A stretch of 57,212 nucleotides of DNA from an uncultured Gammaproteobacteria bacterium. Lineage in GTDB: Bacteria; Pseudomonadota; Gammaproteobacteria; GCA-001735895. The notes under the pieces were generated by a model. The model made no database searches and was not told the origin of the DNA. It was given only the letters and a program-made list of their open reading frames with translations. This document shows, piece after piece, positions 19,788 through 29,227 of this stretch. Where the stretch lies: assembly GCA_937894085.1 (NCBI GenBank), contig CALCSG010000157.1, positions 1-57,212 of the forward strand, written 5' to 3'. Position 1 is the stretch's first letter. Each line of letters opens with the position of its first letter. The position numbers were made by a program, and so were the translations under genes.

Positions 19788-20670
19788 TTCATTAACTATT
19801 CCAGCTTTTAGCAGTAATAAAAAATCGCCTGCTCGAAACATTAATAAGCCCGATAAGAATGTAAAAAGTAGAAGTAAAAATAAGCCACAGGCCAGTAAAA
19901 ATCAGGTTCGTGAAGCAGTGGAATTACTGTGGCTAAAACAGCTTATGAATGCCAGGGTCGCTGCCATCCTGTTGTTTATTTGTGCCCTGATAAGTGTTCC
20001 GTTTTTATTACCAACCGAAGAAATATTACCTATCGATAAAATTAAAGTATCGGGAGACTATGAGCAGATAAATATGACTCAGATAGATCAGTATCTGGAT
20101 ACCTATCTGGGTAAAGGTTTCTTCTCAGTTGATATCAAATCTATTCAACAAAACATAAGTCAGCAGCCCTGGATTAAAACAGTTTCAGTAAAACGTGTAT
20201 GGCCAAACCAGTTAACGGTAACTGTAACCAGGAAGCAGGCAGTTGCCAGATGGGACAGTGAACATCTGTTAAGTCAGCAAGCCATCATATTTAAAGCAGA
20301 TGTTGAAAAATATGCTCATTTGCCGCTCATTAACGGTTATGCAGGGCAGACTGTAGAATTACTTAATCGATACAGTCAGATACAGAAGGAATTTTCAGCA
20401 AATGATATTTTGATATCTGAAATGCTCGAGGACAATAAAGGTGCTTTAACTCTGGTGCTGAATAAAACTCTGAAAGTGAATATAGGAAGTGAAAATAATG
20501 ATCTGAAATTAAAGCACTTACTGGCAGTTTATCCGCATTATATTCGATCCAGAATAGAGCAGATTAAACATATTGATTTTCGTTATACCAATGGATTTTC
20601 CATAGCCTGGAAGGAAGAATTTTTGAATCAATCAGGCGACACAAAGCAACGAGGCAGCAAGAATGTCTAA
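19780..20670 (+). CDS. ftsQ: Cell division protein FtsQ
   Basis: FtsQ is a bitopic division protein that bridges the early cytoplasmic ring to FtsL-FtsB and the septal synthase. It has a lysine-rich cytoplasmic tail of about 60 residues, longer than is common, then one transmembrane helix (about residues 61-77), a POTRA domain beginning LPIDKIKVSGDYE, and a beta domain with QPWIKTVSVKRVWPNQL and DFRYTNGFSIAWK near the end. Total length is 296. It overlaps both ddlB and ftsA by 8 bases, so it is embedded in the operon. Confidence 0.95.
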   Translation: MFDSLTIPAFSSNKKSPARNINKPDKNVKSRSKNKPQASKNQVREAVELLWLKQLMNARVAAILLFICALISVPFLLPTEEILPIDKIKVSGDYEQINMTQIDQYLDTYLGKGFFSVDIKSIQQNISQQPWIKTVSVKRVWPNQLTVTVTRKQAVARWDSEHLLSQQAIIFKADVEKYAHLPLINGYAGQTVELLNRYSQIQKEFSANDILISEMLEDNKGALTLVLNKTLKVNIGSENNDLKLKHLLAVYPHYIRSRIEQIKHIDFRYTNGFSIAWKEEFLNQSGDTKQRGSKNV

Positions 20671-21901
20671 AAAGACAGAAAATAATCTTATCGTCGGACT
20701 CGATATAGGCACCTCCAAGGTGGTTGCAATTGTTGGAGAGGTAACGGTTGAAGGTGGAATTGAAATTATCGGCGTGGGTACTCAGCCATCAAAAGGTCTG
20801 AAAAAAGGTGTCGTAGTTAATATTGAATCCACGGTTCAATCTATTCAGCGAGCCGTAGAAGAAGCAGAATTGATGGCAGGCTGCCAGATTCGCTCAGTTT
20901 ATGCGGGCATAGCCGGTAGTCATGTTAAAAGTATTAATTCTCATGGAATTGTAGCGATAAAGGATAAAGAGGTTACACCTGCTGACGTGGCCAGGGTTAT
21001 AGATGCTGCAAAAGCGGTTGCGATTCCAGCAGACCAACGGATATTACATGTTATACCGCAGGAATTTTTAATCGATAACCAGGAAGGAATTCGTGACCCA
21101 ATCAGTATGTCAGGGGTGCGTCTTGAATCAAGAGTGCACCTGGTGACCGGGGCTGTCAGTGCAGCACAGAATATCATTAAATGTGTACGCCGTTGCGGGC
21201 TCGAAGTGGATGACATTATTCTTGAACAATTAGCATCCAGTGCATCTGTTTTAACCGATGACGAAAAGGAACTGGGCGTCTGTCTGGTTGATATTGGCGG
21301 TGGAACAACCGACATTGCTGTGTTTACCGAAGGTGCTATTCGACATACCGCGGTCATTCCGATTGCCGGTGATCAGGTGACCAATGATATTGCTGTTGCG
21401 TTGCGTACACCGACACAGTACGCGAATGATTTAAAGATTAAATATGCCTGTGCTTTAAGACAACTGGCAACGGGAGATGAGACTATCGAAGTACCCAGTG
21501 TCGGCGATCGTGCACCACGACGTCTGGCACGACAAACCCTGGCCGAAGTTGTTGAGCCACGGTATGAAGAATTACTTGGCCTGGTACAGGCTGAATTAAG
21601 ACGCGCCGGATTTGAAGAAATTTGTGCTGCAGGCATTGTGCTAACCGGTGGCAGTTCAAAAATGGAAGGTGTGATCGAGCTGGCTGAAGAGATTTTTCAC
21701 ATGCCGGTAAGGCTGGGTGTACCTCAACATGTATCAGGGTTAGTCGATGTTATAAGAAATCCAATCCACGCAACTGGCGTGGGTTTATTGCTGTTTGGTC
21801 TAAAACAACAGCAATCCAGTTTTTCCAGTCATCAGCTGGAAGAAGATTCTGGAGACAGCGTATGGAAGAAAATGAAAAGCTGGTTTCAGGGTAATTTTTA
21901 A
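20663..21901 (+). CDS. ftsA: Cell division protein FtsA
   Basis: FtsA is the actin-like ATPase that tethers FtsZ to the membrane and recruits later division proteins. The actin-fold phosphate loops are visible: GLDIGTSKVVAIVGEV near residue 13 and VDIGGGTTDIAVF near 210, and GIVLTGGSSKMEG near 325. The C-terminus ends in a short amphipathic helix, VWKKMKSWFQGNF, the membrane-targeting sequence. The 412-residue length is normal. It overlaps ftsQ by 8 bases and is 35 bases ahead of ftsZ, the widest internal gap of the operon. Confidence 0.98.
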   Translation: MSKKTENNLIVGLDIGTSKVVAIVGEVTVEGGIEIIGVGTQPSKGLKKGVVVNIESTVQSIQRAVEEAELMAGCQIRSVYAGIAGSHVKSINSHGIVAIKDKEVTPADVARVIDAAKAVAIPADQRILHVIPQEFLIDNQEGIRDPISMSGVRLESRVHLVTGAVSAAQNIIKCVRRCGLEVDDIILEQLASSASVLTDDEKELGVCLVDIGGGTTDIAVFTEGAIRHTAVIPIAGDQVTNDIAVALRTPTQYANDLKIKYACALRQLATGDETIEVPSVGDRAPRRLARQTLAEVVEPRYEELLGLVQAELRRAGFEEICAAGIVLTGGSSKMEGVIELAEEIFHMPVRLGVPQHVSGLVDVIRNPIHATGVGLLLFGLKQQQSSFSSHQLEEDSGDSVWKKMKSWFQGNF

Positions 21902-21936
21902 TTGTTATTGTTCTTTAAAGTAAGAGGAGAAATGGT

Positions 21937-23100
21937 ATGTTTGAATTAATGGATGCATTTTCGCAAAATGCGGTAATAAAGGTAATCGGAGTCGGCGGTG
22001 GCGGCGGTAACGCTGTGCAACACATGGTCGATTCCGGTATTGAAGGTGTTGAATTCATGTGCGTCAATACGGATGTGCAGGCACTTAAAAAAATGGATGC
22101 TAAAACGACTATCCAGATTGGTAGCAGTATTACCAAAGGTTTAGGGGCAGGAGCTGATCCGGGTGTTGGTCGACAGGCTGCAATGGAAGATCGTGAGCGT
22201 ATTCAGGAAGCAATTGCCGGCACCGATATGTTATTTATCACTGCCGGTATGGGTGGTGGAACTGGAACAGGTGCAGCTCCGGTCATTGCTCAAATTGCTA
22301 AAGAAATGGGAGTGTTAACCGTAGCAGTCGTGACTAAACCATTCGGTTTTGAACGCGGTCGCAGGATGGCTCTGGCGGAGCAGGGTATCAAGGAATTATC
22401 TGAGTCAGTTGATTCATTGATTACTATTCCAAATGATAAACTGATGCCGGTATTAGGAAAGCAGACTACCGTGCTTGAAGTTTTTAACAAAGCGAATGAT
22501 GTTTTACGCGGTGCCGTACAGGGTATAGCCGAACTGATTACCTGTCCCGGTCTGATCAACGTGGATTTTGCTGACGTGAGAACAGTTATGTCGCAAATGG
22601 GTATGGCAATGATGGGATCAGGTGAAGCCACCGGCGAAGATCGTGCTAAAGAAGCAGCGATAGCAGCAATTTCATCTCCTCTTCTGGAAGACATTGATAT
22701 TGCCGGGGCTCAGGGTATTCTGGTAAATGTTACAGCCGGACTGGATCTCTCCATTGGTGAACTTGACGATGTGGGTTCTACTATTACAGCAATGGCTTCG
22801 GATGATGCAACGGTCGTAGTAGGAACAGTTATTGACTCTGAAATGACCTCGGGTGAATTACGTGTCACTTTAGTTGCAACAGGTATAGGAAGAGTAAAGA
22901 AGACTGCTTTACCTGAAACAGAAGCTGCAACACCTATCATCAAGCCCGGTAAAACAGGTGAGATTAGATACAGTGATCTGGATACTCCAATTTCAATGCG
23001 TGGAAAGAAAGTGGTTGGTGATACAGTAGAAATTCCTCAGGATAAAGAAAGCATGGAGTACCTTGAAATTCCTGCGTTTTTGCGTAGGCAAGCTGATTAA
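21937..23100 (+). CDS. ftsZ: Cell division protein FtsZ
   Basis: FtsZ is the tubulin-like GTPase whose filaments form the division ring. The N-terminal domain has GVGGGGGNAV near residue 18 and the tubulin signature GGGTGTG at 106-112; the T7-loop region with NVDFADVRTV is near 207. The linker is short and acidic, and the C-terminal peptide LEIPAFLRRQAD is the conserved tail that binds FtsA and ZipA. A ribosome-binding sequence AAGAGGAG precedes the start. It is the last gene of the dcw operon, followed by a strong terminator hairpin; lpxC, which often follows, is absent here. Confidence 0.98.
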   Translation: MFELMDAFSQNAVIKVIGVGGGGGNAVQHMVDSGIEGVEFMCVNTDVQALKKMDAKTTIQIGSSITKGLGAGADPGVGRQAAMEDRERIQEAIAGTDMLFITAGMGGGTGTGAAPVIAQIAKEMGVLTVAVVTKPFGFERGRRMALAEQGIKELSESVDSLITIPNDKLMPVLGKQTTVLEVFNKANDVLRGAVQGIAELITCPGLINVDFADVRTVMSQMGMAMMGSGEATGEDRAKEAAIAAISSPLLEDIDIAGAQGILVNVTAGLDLSIGELDDVGSTITAMASDDATVVVGTVIDSEMTSGELRVTLVATGIGRVKKTALPETEAATPIIKPGKTGEIRYSDLDTPISMRGKKVVGDTVEIPQDKESMEYLEIPAFLRRQAD

Positions 23101-23120
23101 AGTGTAATACTTCTCTTACG

Positions 23121-23160
23121 CCCTGTTGAGCTCACGGATGAGCTTAACAGGGTTAATTTT
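23121..23160 (+). terminator. Intrinsic terminator after ftsZ
   Basis: A 13-bp stem, CCCTGTTGAGCTC with GAGCTTAACAGGG (one G-U pair), closes a 6-base loop, and TTAATTTT follows. It begins 20 bases after the ftsZ stop and probably ends the whole dcw transcript. Confidence 0.8.
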
Positions 23161-23342
23161 CAATTGGGATAGTACACGGATAAAGCGAATATTATAGTTC
23201 TAATTCGCTAAAATGGACGAAGTCAAAAAAGCTGGCAACCGGCTGTAGTAAACTCGCCCGCCAAAAGATGGCCAACTGTTCAGGACAAGATTTTTCCTCT
23301 AAAACCTATAGTAATAAGTTAACTGCGGAAAAAGCCTGGTCA

Positions 23343-23801
23343 TTATTGAAATCCAGGGTTTTTACCCAGAGAGTGGCAGTTAAGGCAATAAGCCGATACT
23401 GAACCTGCCAGGTAATAATTGGGTGGGTCCTGCTGTAAGCCATTCCTGGCATTGATTATATTCTGTCGAAACTGGTCAATATTAAATGACACAATATTGT
23501 GGTTTGAACTCAAATTCTCCTGCCCCAGTTCATGGCTCAGATCTTCCATCTTGTGCAAAATAGAAATTGCATTTAAGCGCTGTTCTTCAGGTACAGGCAA
23601 TTCATCCTGTAAGCTGTTATCCAGTAAAGTGGTGTACCAGGCAAACTGTTGCATGGTGCTTGTGAGTTTTTCATCTGAAATATAATTAAAATCAGGTGGA
23701 TAAGTGACTTTTCTAACGTTTTCTAAAACGCCATTGGCGCAACCAATTAATATCAGGGCTGTGCTGAGTACCAGAGTTCTTTTGAATTTAATTAATATCA
23801 T
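23343..23801 (-). CDS. Lipoprotein with C-terminal haem-binding motif
   Basis: I do not recognise this 152-residue protein. It has a lipoprotein signal peptide with lipobox LIGC (Cys21), a helical middle, and a single CLNCH motif at residues 139-143, ten residues before the end (AYCLNCHSLG). A helical protein with one CxxCH at the extreme C-terminus is the layout of the cytochrome c' / c-556 type, so it may be a membrane-anchored periplasmic cytochrome. No clear axial methionine or second haem site is visible, and the CxxCH could be non-functional. It lies alone, convergent with the dcw operon. The protein is probably real given its clean signal sequence, but the redox role is inference. Confidence 0.65.
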   Translation of the reverse strand: MILIKFKRTLVLSTALILIGCANGVLENVRKVTYPPDFNYISDEKLTSTMQQFAWYTTLLDNSLQDELPVPEEQRLNAISILHKMEDLSHELGQENLSSNHNIVSFNIDQFRQNIINARNGLQQDPPNYYLAGSVSAYCLNCHSLGKNPGFQ

Positions 23802-24135
23802 GATTGATAGCCTTTGTATGGTTTATATAATTACCTGATTGCAGCTTTTTCAGCATTTTAAAAAAACAAAAATTAACAAACAAAGCCACGCGGGTCGCTA
23901 ACGAAAAAAACAGGGCTATTTGAATAGCTATAATAATAGACTTTTCTTTTCCTGCCTCTGCGTGCCTGGCGCCTTTGCGAGAGAATATTTATTCATCATT
24001 AGCATGACTTTTTAATAATGAAAATCAGCACAGGCTCAGGATTAATTTAATATAATTATAACGCTTAATCTGTGGATTAGCATATTGCTGTTTAGAAGGT
24101 GTTTGATACAGCGCATTAAGTGCCGTTTTAACGGG
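23802..24135. other. Intergenic region with a half repeat
   Basis: About 330 bases between the haem-motif lipoprotein and the GIY-YIG gene, both on the minus strand. It contains A-rich and T-rich tracts and one half copy of the second repeat family (23949-23984). I see no small ORF with a plausible start and ribosome-binding site and no RNA gene. Confidence 0.4.
23949..23984 (-). repeat. Half copy of the CGCAAAG repeat family
   Basis: Read on the minus strand, this is CTCGCAAAGG, CGCCAGGCA, CGCAGAGGC in succession, three imperfect units of 8-9 bases. The same pattern forms both arms of the element at 30811-30920. No matching arm is seen nearby, so this looks like a solitary or degraded copy. 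Confidence 0.5.
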
Positions 24136-24390
24136 TTAACTTCTCAGTATTAAAGCCAGTTTCTGTTTTCTGGTTAGAGATTTTATATGCATTTCTCTCT
24201 TACTGGCCTGGCTGCGGGAATCAGCATTTTCCTGATATACCAGTTTCACAGGTTGTCGTCCCCTGGTAAATTTAGCCCCTAAATTTGAGGATTTATCATT
24301 ATGTTCATTAACACGTCTATCGAGATCTTTGGTAATACCGGTGTAAAGGCTGCTATCCGAGCAACGTAGTATGTAGACTTTCCAGCTCAT
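24136..24390 (-). CDS. GIY-YIG nuclease superfamily protein (YhbQ/UPF0213-like)
   Basis: A stand-alone GIY-YIG domain of 84 residues. The motif appears as VYILRCSDSSLYTGIT at residues 5-20 (Y-I-L and Y-T-G), followed by an arginine-containing helix DLDRRVNEHN and KFTRGRQPVKLVY. This is the usual size of the YhbQ/UPF0213 family, whose members have been linked to DNA-end or nucleic acid processing without a firm role. The start ATG overlaps the srkA stop by one base (TAATG on the minus strand), so the two are probably cotranscribed and translationally coupled. Confidence 0.9.
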   Translation of the reverse strand: MSWKVYILRCSDSSLYTGITKDLDRRVNEHNDKSSNLGAKFTRGRQPVKLVYQENADSRSQASKREMHIKSLTRKQKLALILRS

Positions 24391-25370
24391 TATACAGGAT
24401 GGATGGCCGGTTCCCTTAACGCTGAAAACTGTTCGCGCAATTCCAGTATATGCTCTTCCCAGTAGCGCGCAGTATTAAACCAGGGAAAACTATGCGGGAA
24501 AGCAGGATCCTCCCAGCGACGGGCTAACCAGGCGCTGTAATGCATGATTCTTAGAGTGCGAAAAACTTCGATCAGGTGCAATTCAGCCATGTCGAAATCA
24601 TTAAATTCAAAATATCCATCCAGAATCCTGTTTAACTGAACGCCCTGCTGTTCACGACTGCCAGAAAGTAACATCCAGATATCCTGTACGGCAGGTGCCA
24701 TGCGAGAGTCGTCAAAATCGACAAAATTGGGATTATCATCTCGCCATAGCATATTGCCAGCATGACAATCGCCATGCACTCTGATACTGCGTACCTTACC
24801 AGCCTTTTGAATCGACTTTTCCATCGCGTCAAGCACGTCGCTCGTTAAACTGTCATAAGCCAGCTTTAAATAGTCTGGAATGTAATTTTTACTGATAAAA
24901 CTGACACTGTCATAACCAAAGTTTTGGATGTTTATAGAAGGTCTATATTTAAAAGGTTTTGTGGCTCCGGTTAAATGTATTCTTGCCAGTAAACGTCCTA
25001 AAATCAAAAGGTTGTCCTGGTAATCCAGTTCTGGCGCATGCCCACCTTTACGCTCAAAAAGTGAAAAGTGAAAATCCTGATATTGATGTAAACTGATACC
25101 CTGTTCATTCTTTAAAGGTGTGACAATGGGTAATTCCTGCTCTGCCAGTTCATAGCTGAATTCATGCTCTTCCAGTATCTGGTCTACCGACCAGCGTTGG
25201 GGGCGGTAGAATTTGGCAATAACTGGAGTTTTATCTTCGATGCCGATCTGGTAAACACGGTTTTCATAACTGTTCAGCGCGAGGTTTCGGCCATCGCATA
25301 AATAGCCCTGAGACTCTATCGCATCCATGATGAAATCGGGGGTGAGTTTTTCGAAAGGATGTGTATTCAT
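24390..25370 (-). CDS. srkA: Stress response kinase SrkA (YihE family)
   Basis: SrkA is a cytoplasmic Ser/Thr kinase of the aminoglycoside-phosphotransferase-like fold that protects Escherichia coli during envelope and oxidative stress. The 326-residue protein has the N-terminal lobe with YENRVYQIG and VIAKFYRPQRWS, the catalytic loop VHGDCHAGNMLW near residue 197, and the magnesium-binding FVDFDDSRMAP near 215; all kinase-type residues are present. It heads a two-gene unit with the GIY-YIG gene. The 285-base gap upstream is largely filled by an inverted-repeat element, so its promoter may lie within or beside that repeat. Confidence 0.94.
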   Translation of the reverse strand: MNTHPFEKLTPDFIMDAIESQGYLCDGRNLALNSYENRVYQIGIEDKTPVIAKFYRPQRWSVDQILEEHEFSYELAEQELPIVTPLKNEQGISLHQYQDFHFSLFERKGGHAPELDYQDNLLILGRLLARIHLTGATKPFKYRPSINIQNFGYDSVSFISKNYIPDYLKLAYDSLTSDVLDAMEKSIQKAGKVRSIRVHGDCHAGNMLWRDDNPNFVDFDDSRMAPAVQDIWMLLSGSREQQGVQLNRILDGYFEFNDFDMAELHLIEVFRTLRIMHYSAWLARRWEDPAFPHSFPWFNTARYWEEHILELREQFSALREPAIHPV

Positions 25371-25397
25371 CTATATACTCATGATGGTGTAATAAAT

Positions 25398-25655
25398 TTA
25401 TTCACCACGAAGCACACGAAGGGCACGAAGGATAAATAGGGTTAAGTAAAAGATTTTTATTTATGATAGAAATGTTTTACAGGAGCTAGTATGTCACAAA
25501 TACGCACCGTTTATCATCGAAATACTACAGAAAAGGAATCAGGGCATAGTTTGTTTTTTTAGGTATTATCTGGACTATGTACTGTGCTATCACTTACTTC
25601 CTATTTCGTATTTTTCTTCGTGTTCTCTGTGTGCTTCGTGGTGAATAATTGTAAT
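25398..25655. repeat. Inverted-repeat element, CACGAAG family
   Basis: The left arm at about 25398-25431 reads ATTCACCACGAAGC, then ACACGAAGGG, then CACGAAGGA; the right arm at about 25616-25655 is close to its reverse complement, ending CTTCGTGGTGAATAAT. Each arm is three imperfect 9-base units of the form ACGAAGNNC. The roughly 185 bases inside contain no ORF of note. Related arms occur at 30191 and 40258. This is a non-coding REP- or MITE-like element, with no visible target-site duplication that I can confirm. Confidence 0.7.
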
Positions 25656-26201
25656 TTAATGCCCCGATAATTTATGTAATTCTTCAAGAATAGAATCCAC
25701 CAACTGGCGACCCTGTGCGCCCATACCACGACTGAGTACTTTGGGTTCTCTTTCGCCGTTAATCATCTTGCGAACAATGCCCCCCAGGTTTCTCATGTCA
25801 CCACCGGCCTGAGTCATCTGCTCGGCCATCTGGCTGATAATTTCCAGCGCTTCGGGGCTGCCTGTAGCTGCCTGATGGATCATGTGTGCAATCCCTGGAG
25901 CTGCCATGCTGGCATCGGCAGTTTTATTCGGGTCTGGTAAGGTGGCTGGATTTTGAATGCCGAGCAATATGGCTGCTGCGATAGTGCTGTCTTCTTCATC
26001 CAGTCCCTGTAATAAACTTTCACTGCGTTCTCCTTTAATGATGCGTCTTATAATTTTGACTACATCACCCCAGCCATTTTTTTCACTGACCTTTAGAATT
26101 TCTTCAGTTTGCGCTAGCAGGGCAGGGTTAGCGATGCTCTGTACAACCTGTACGATGACCCCGGCATGTGACTGAATAATCTGTTGTTTTCGCTCAAGCA
26201 T
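25656..26201 (-). CDS. Conserved-looking protein of unknown function with an internal duplication
   Basis: I do not recognise this 181-residue, mostly helical, soluble protein. It appears to contain two copies of one unit: GWGDVVKIIRRIIKGERSESLL near residues 42-63 and MRNLGGIVRKMINGEREPKVL near 136-156, each a helix with an invariant GER and each followed by about 20 residues ending in a second helix (TIAAAILLGI, QLVDSILEEL). There is no signal peptide or membrane segment. It starts 14 bases after valS on the same strand, so it is probably translated from the valS transcript. Codon use looks like its neighbours. The function cannot be assigned. Confidence 0.75.
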   Translation of the reverse strand: MLERKQQIIQSHAGVIVQVVQSIANPALLAQTEEILKVSEKNGWGDVVKIIRRIIKGERSESLLQGLDEEDSTIAAAILLGIQNPATLPDPNKTADASMAAPGIAHMIHQAATGSPEALEIISQMAEQMTQAGGDMRNLGGIVRKMINGEREPKVLSRGMGAQGRQLVDSILEELHKLSGH

Positions 26202-26215
26202 GGTGTAGGTTCCGT

Positions 26216-29038
26216 TTAAAGGGCACGAATCTTGTCAGCCTGTACTCGCAGACTGTTTAATGCTGATTCCGCTTCTGCCAGTTTTTCACGTTCTTTTTCA
26301 ACTACCTCTTCAGGTGCACGGTCGACAAAATTGGCGTTCCCCAGTTTGCCTTTGATTCGATCGGCATCAGCCTGAAGCTTGCTCATATTTTTTTCCAGGC
26401 GGGTTAATTCTGCTTCTTTATCAATTAAACCGGCGAGTGGAATCAGCAGGTTCATATCGCCTACCAGCGATGTTGCTGACTCTGGCGCATTTTCGCCTTC
26501 CTTCAGCCAGGAAATGGATTCCAGCCTGGCTAAAGAAACAAGCAATGATTTATTATTTTGCAGTCGTTGCTGGTCAATTGCAGATCCATTTTGCAGTAAC
26601 ACAGGTAAAGGCTTGCCGGGTTTAATATCCATTTCAGAGCGAATCTGGCGTATACCCATGATGAATGTCTTTACCCAGCTCAGCTCTGCAATAGCATCTT
26701 TGTCAATTAACGATTCATTTGCTGTCGGATAAGGTTGCAGCATGATAGTGTCGCCCTTCACACCAGCCAGTGGCGCTACTTTCTGCCATAATTCTTCAGT
26801 TATATATGGCATGATCGGATGTAACACGCATAACATGGATTCGAGAACAGTAACCAGTGTTTTGCGTGCTCCACGTTTTTGTTCTACGCTGCTTTCATCG
26901 GAATATAAAACAGGCTTGGATAATTCGATATACCAGTCACAATAGTCATTCCAGATGAATTCATATACTTCTTTCGATGCGAGATCAAAACGATAGGATT
27001 CGATGTGACGTGCAACTTCTGTCGATACCAGTTGCAGGCGGGCTGTTATCCAGCGGTCAGGCAGTGAAAGTTCGACCGATTCATTATTAATACCGGTATC
27101 TTCGCCTTCGGTATTCTGTAAAACATAACGCGTAGCATTCCAGATTTTATTACAGAAATTACGGTAACCTTCGATGCGACCCATATCGAATTTAACGTCA
27201 CGACCGGTTGATGCGAGTGAGGTATAGGTAAAACGTAAGGCGTCGGTGCCATAACTCTGAATACCATCAGGAAATTCTTTACGTGTCTGCTTTTCAATTT
27301 TGGCAGCCAGTTTAGGTTGCATCATGCCACTGGTGCGTTTTTTAACCAGCTCTTCCAGTTCGATGCCGTCAATTAAATCTATCGGATCGAGTACATTGCC
27401 TTTGGATTTGGACATTTTATGGCCGAGTGAATCACGTACCAGACCATGTACATAAACTTCTTTAAACGGCACCTGGCCATCCATGAATTTCAGGCCAAAC
27501 ATAATCATACGCGCTACCCAGAAAAAGATGATGTCAAAACCGGTAACCAGTACCTGTGTCGGGTAGAATTCCTCCAGTCTCTGTGTTTTTTCAGGCCATC
27601 CTAGTGTAGAAAAGGGCCAGAGTGCGGATGAGAACCAGGTATCCAGTACATCTTCGTCCTGGCGTAATTCGACTTCGGCCGGAATATTATGGTTATCGCG
27701 TATTTCCTGTTCATTGCGGCCAACATACAGATTACCTTCATTATCGTACCACGCAGGAATTCGATGTCCCCACCAGATTTGACGACTGATGCACCAGTCC
27801 TGAATGTTGTTCATCCATTCGTAATAGGTGTTTTTGGCATTTTCCGGTACAAATTTTATCGCACCGGATTCGACTGCTTCAATGGCTGGCTTTGCCAGAG
27901 GAGCAGTTTTTACGTACCACTGATCAGTCAGAAAGGGTTCAATAACCGTACCGGAACGATCACCGCGAGGGACCATTAATTTGTGAGGATCTATTTTTTC
28001 AATTAATCCAAGTGATTCAAGGTCGGCAACAATTTTTTTACGTGCTTCATAGCGATCCATTCCGATGTATTTTTCAGGCAATAAATCACTTTCTTCAGAC
28101 AGGTTGGCACGGATGGCAGCATCTTGTGTGAAGATGTTGATAAGGCCACCATGCGGCTGATTCTGAATCGAGGTTTCACTATTATGGCGAGTCCATACTT
28201 CGTAATCGTTAAAATCATGCGCGGGAGTAATCTTTACGCAACCCGTACCGAATTCTGCATCTACATGTTCATCAATAATAATCGGGATATGACGACCAGT
28301 TAAAGGTAGTTCGACGGTTTGTCCTACCAGATGCATATAGCGTTCATCACCGGGGCTGATAGCAATAGCACAATCACCCAGCATAGTTTCAGGACGGGTT
28401 GTGGCAACAACGAGGTGCCCTTGCTGATTACTGAAAGGATAGCGTAAATGCCACATGCTACCGTTTTCTTCTTCTGAAATAACTTCTAGGTCAGAGATGG
28501 CGGTATGGAATTTGGTGTCCCAGTTAACCAGACGCTTGCCGCGGTAAATCAAACCCTCTTCGAAAAGCCTGACGAAAACTTCCTGTACGGCATCTGACAG
28601 GCCTTCATCCATGGTGAAGCGTTCATTCTCCCAGTCCAGAGAAGATCCCAGACGACGTAACTGCGAGGTGATATGTCCACCAGACTGTTTCTTCCACTCC
28701 CAGATGCGCTGAATGAGTTTTTCGCGACCCAGGTCATGACGTGATAAGCCTTCTGCTTCCATCTGCCTTTCAACAACCATCTGGGTGGCAATGCCAGCAT
28801 GGTCACTGCCGGGTTGCCACAGAGTTTTGTCACCACTCATACGATGGTAGCGAATCAGTGTATCCATGATAGCGTTATTAAAACCATGGCCCATGTGTAG
28901 ACTACCGGTCACGTTTGGCGGCGGAATCATGATGCAATAGCTACTATCGCCATCGGAAGACGGGCTGAAGTAACCACTTTTTTCCCAGTGTTGATACCAG
29001 TTCTGTTCGATAGCGTGCGGGTCGTAGGTTTTTTCCAT
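26216..29038 (-). CDS. valS: Valine--tRNA ligase
   Basis: ValRS charges tRNA-Val in the cytoplasm. The class I signatures are present: the HIGH motif as HMGH at residues 48-51 ([13 protein letters not shown]) and KMSKS at 541-545. Between them lie the CP1 editing domain, with [11 protein letters not shown], and the zinc-free insertion typical of bacterial ValRS; the anticodon-binding domain and the C-terminal tRNA-binding coiled coil ([19 protein letters not shown]) follow. The length of 940 is normal. In many gammaproteobacteria valS lies directly after pepA-holC; here it is about 4 kb away from holC with a sensor, a small secreted protein and a porin between, so the cluster has been opened. 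Confidence 0.98.
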   Translation of the reverse strand: MEKTYDPHAIEQNWYQHWEKSGYFSPSSDGDSSYCIMIPPPNVTGSLHMGHGFNNAIMDTLIRYHRMSGDKTLWQPGSDHAGIATQMVVERQMEAEGLSRHDLGREKLIQRIWEWKKQSGGHITSQLRRLGSSLDWENERFTMDEGLSDAVQEVFVRLFEEGLIYRGKRLVNWDTKFHTAISDLEVISEEENGSMWHLRYPFSNQQGHLVVATTRPETMLGDCAIAISPGDERYMHLVGQTVELPLTGRHIPIIIDEHVDAEFGTGCVKITPAHDFNDYEVWTRHNSETSIQNQPHGGLINIFTQDAAIRANLSEESDLLPEKYIGMDRYEARKKIVADLESLGLIEKIDPHKLMVPRGDRSGTVIEPFLTDQWYVKTAPLAKPAIEAVESGAIKFVPENAKNTYYEWMNNIQDWCISRQIWWGHRIPAWYDNEGNLYVGRNEQEIRDNHNIPAEVELRQDEDVLDTWFSSALWPFSTLGWPEKTQRLEEFYPTQVLVTGFDIIFFWVARMIMFGLKFMDGQVPFKEVYVHGLVRDSLGHKMSKSKGNVLDPIDLIDGIELEELVKKRTSGMMQPKLAAKIEKQTRKEFPDGIQSYGTDALRFTYTSLASTGRDVKFDMGRIEGYRNFCNKIWNATRYVLQNTEGEDTGINNESVELSLPDRWITARLQLVSTEVARHIESYRFDLASKEVYEFIWNDYCDWYIELSKPVLYSDESSVEQKRGARKTLVTVLESMLCVLHPIMPYITEELWQKVAPLAGVKGDTIMLQPYPTANESLIDKDAIAELSWVKTFIMGIRQIRSEMDIKPGKPLPVLLQNGSAIDQQRLQNNKSLLVSLARLESISWLKEGENAPESATSLVGDMNLLIPLAGLIDKEAELTRLEKNMSKLQADADRIKGKLGNANFVDRAPEEVVEKEREKLAEAESALNSLRVQADKIRAL

Positions 29039-29227
29039 GGTGCTTATTAAAAATGAAATACAAAAAAATGATTATACATGGCAGATGCTTAATTTGTCAG
29101 ATTGTATGTACAATAGAATGCTAAAATAGTGAGTTTATGGTGCAGCAGCATAGGCAAGTTGCATCGTTAATGAAATGCTATATAACAAAGCTATATTCCG
29201 ACTTACCTGATTTGAAGAATACAAGAC

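Noticed and set aside
20941-21357. 138-codon minus-strand ORF within ftsA
   Set aside because: Shadow of ftsA, with serine/arginine-rich antisense composition.
25398-25655. CRISPR array or insertion sequence
   Set aside because: The 9-base units are far too short for CRISPR repeats with spacers, and the interior encodes no transposase.
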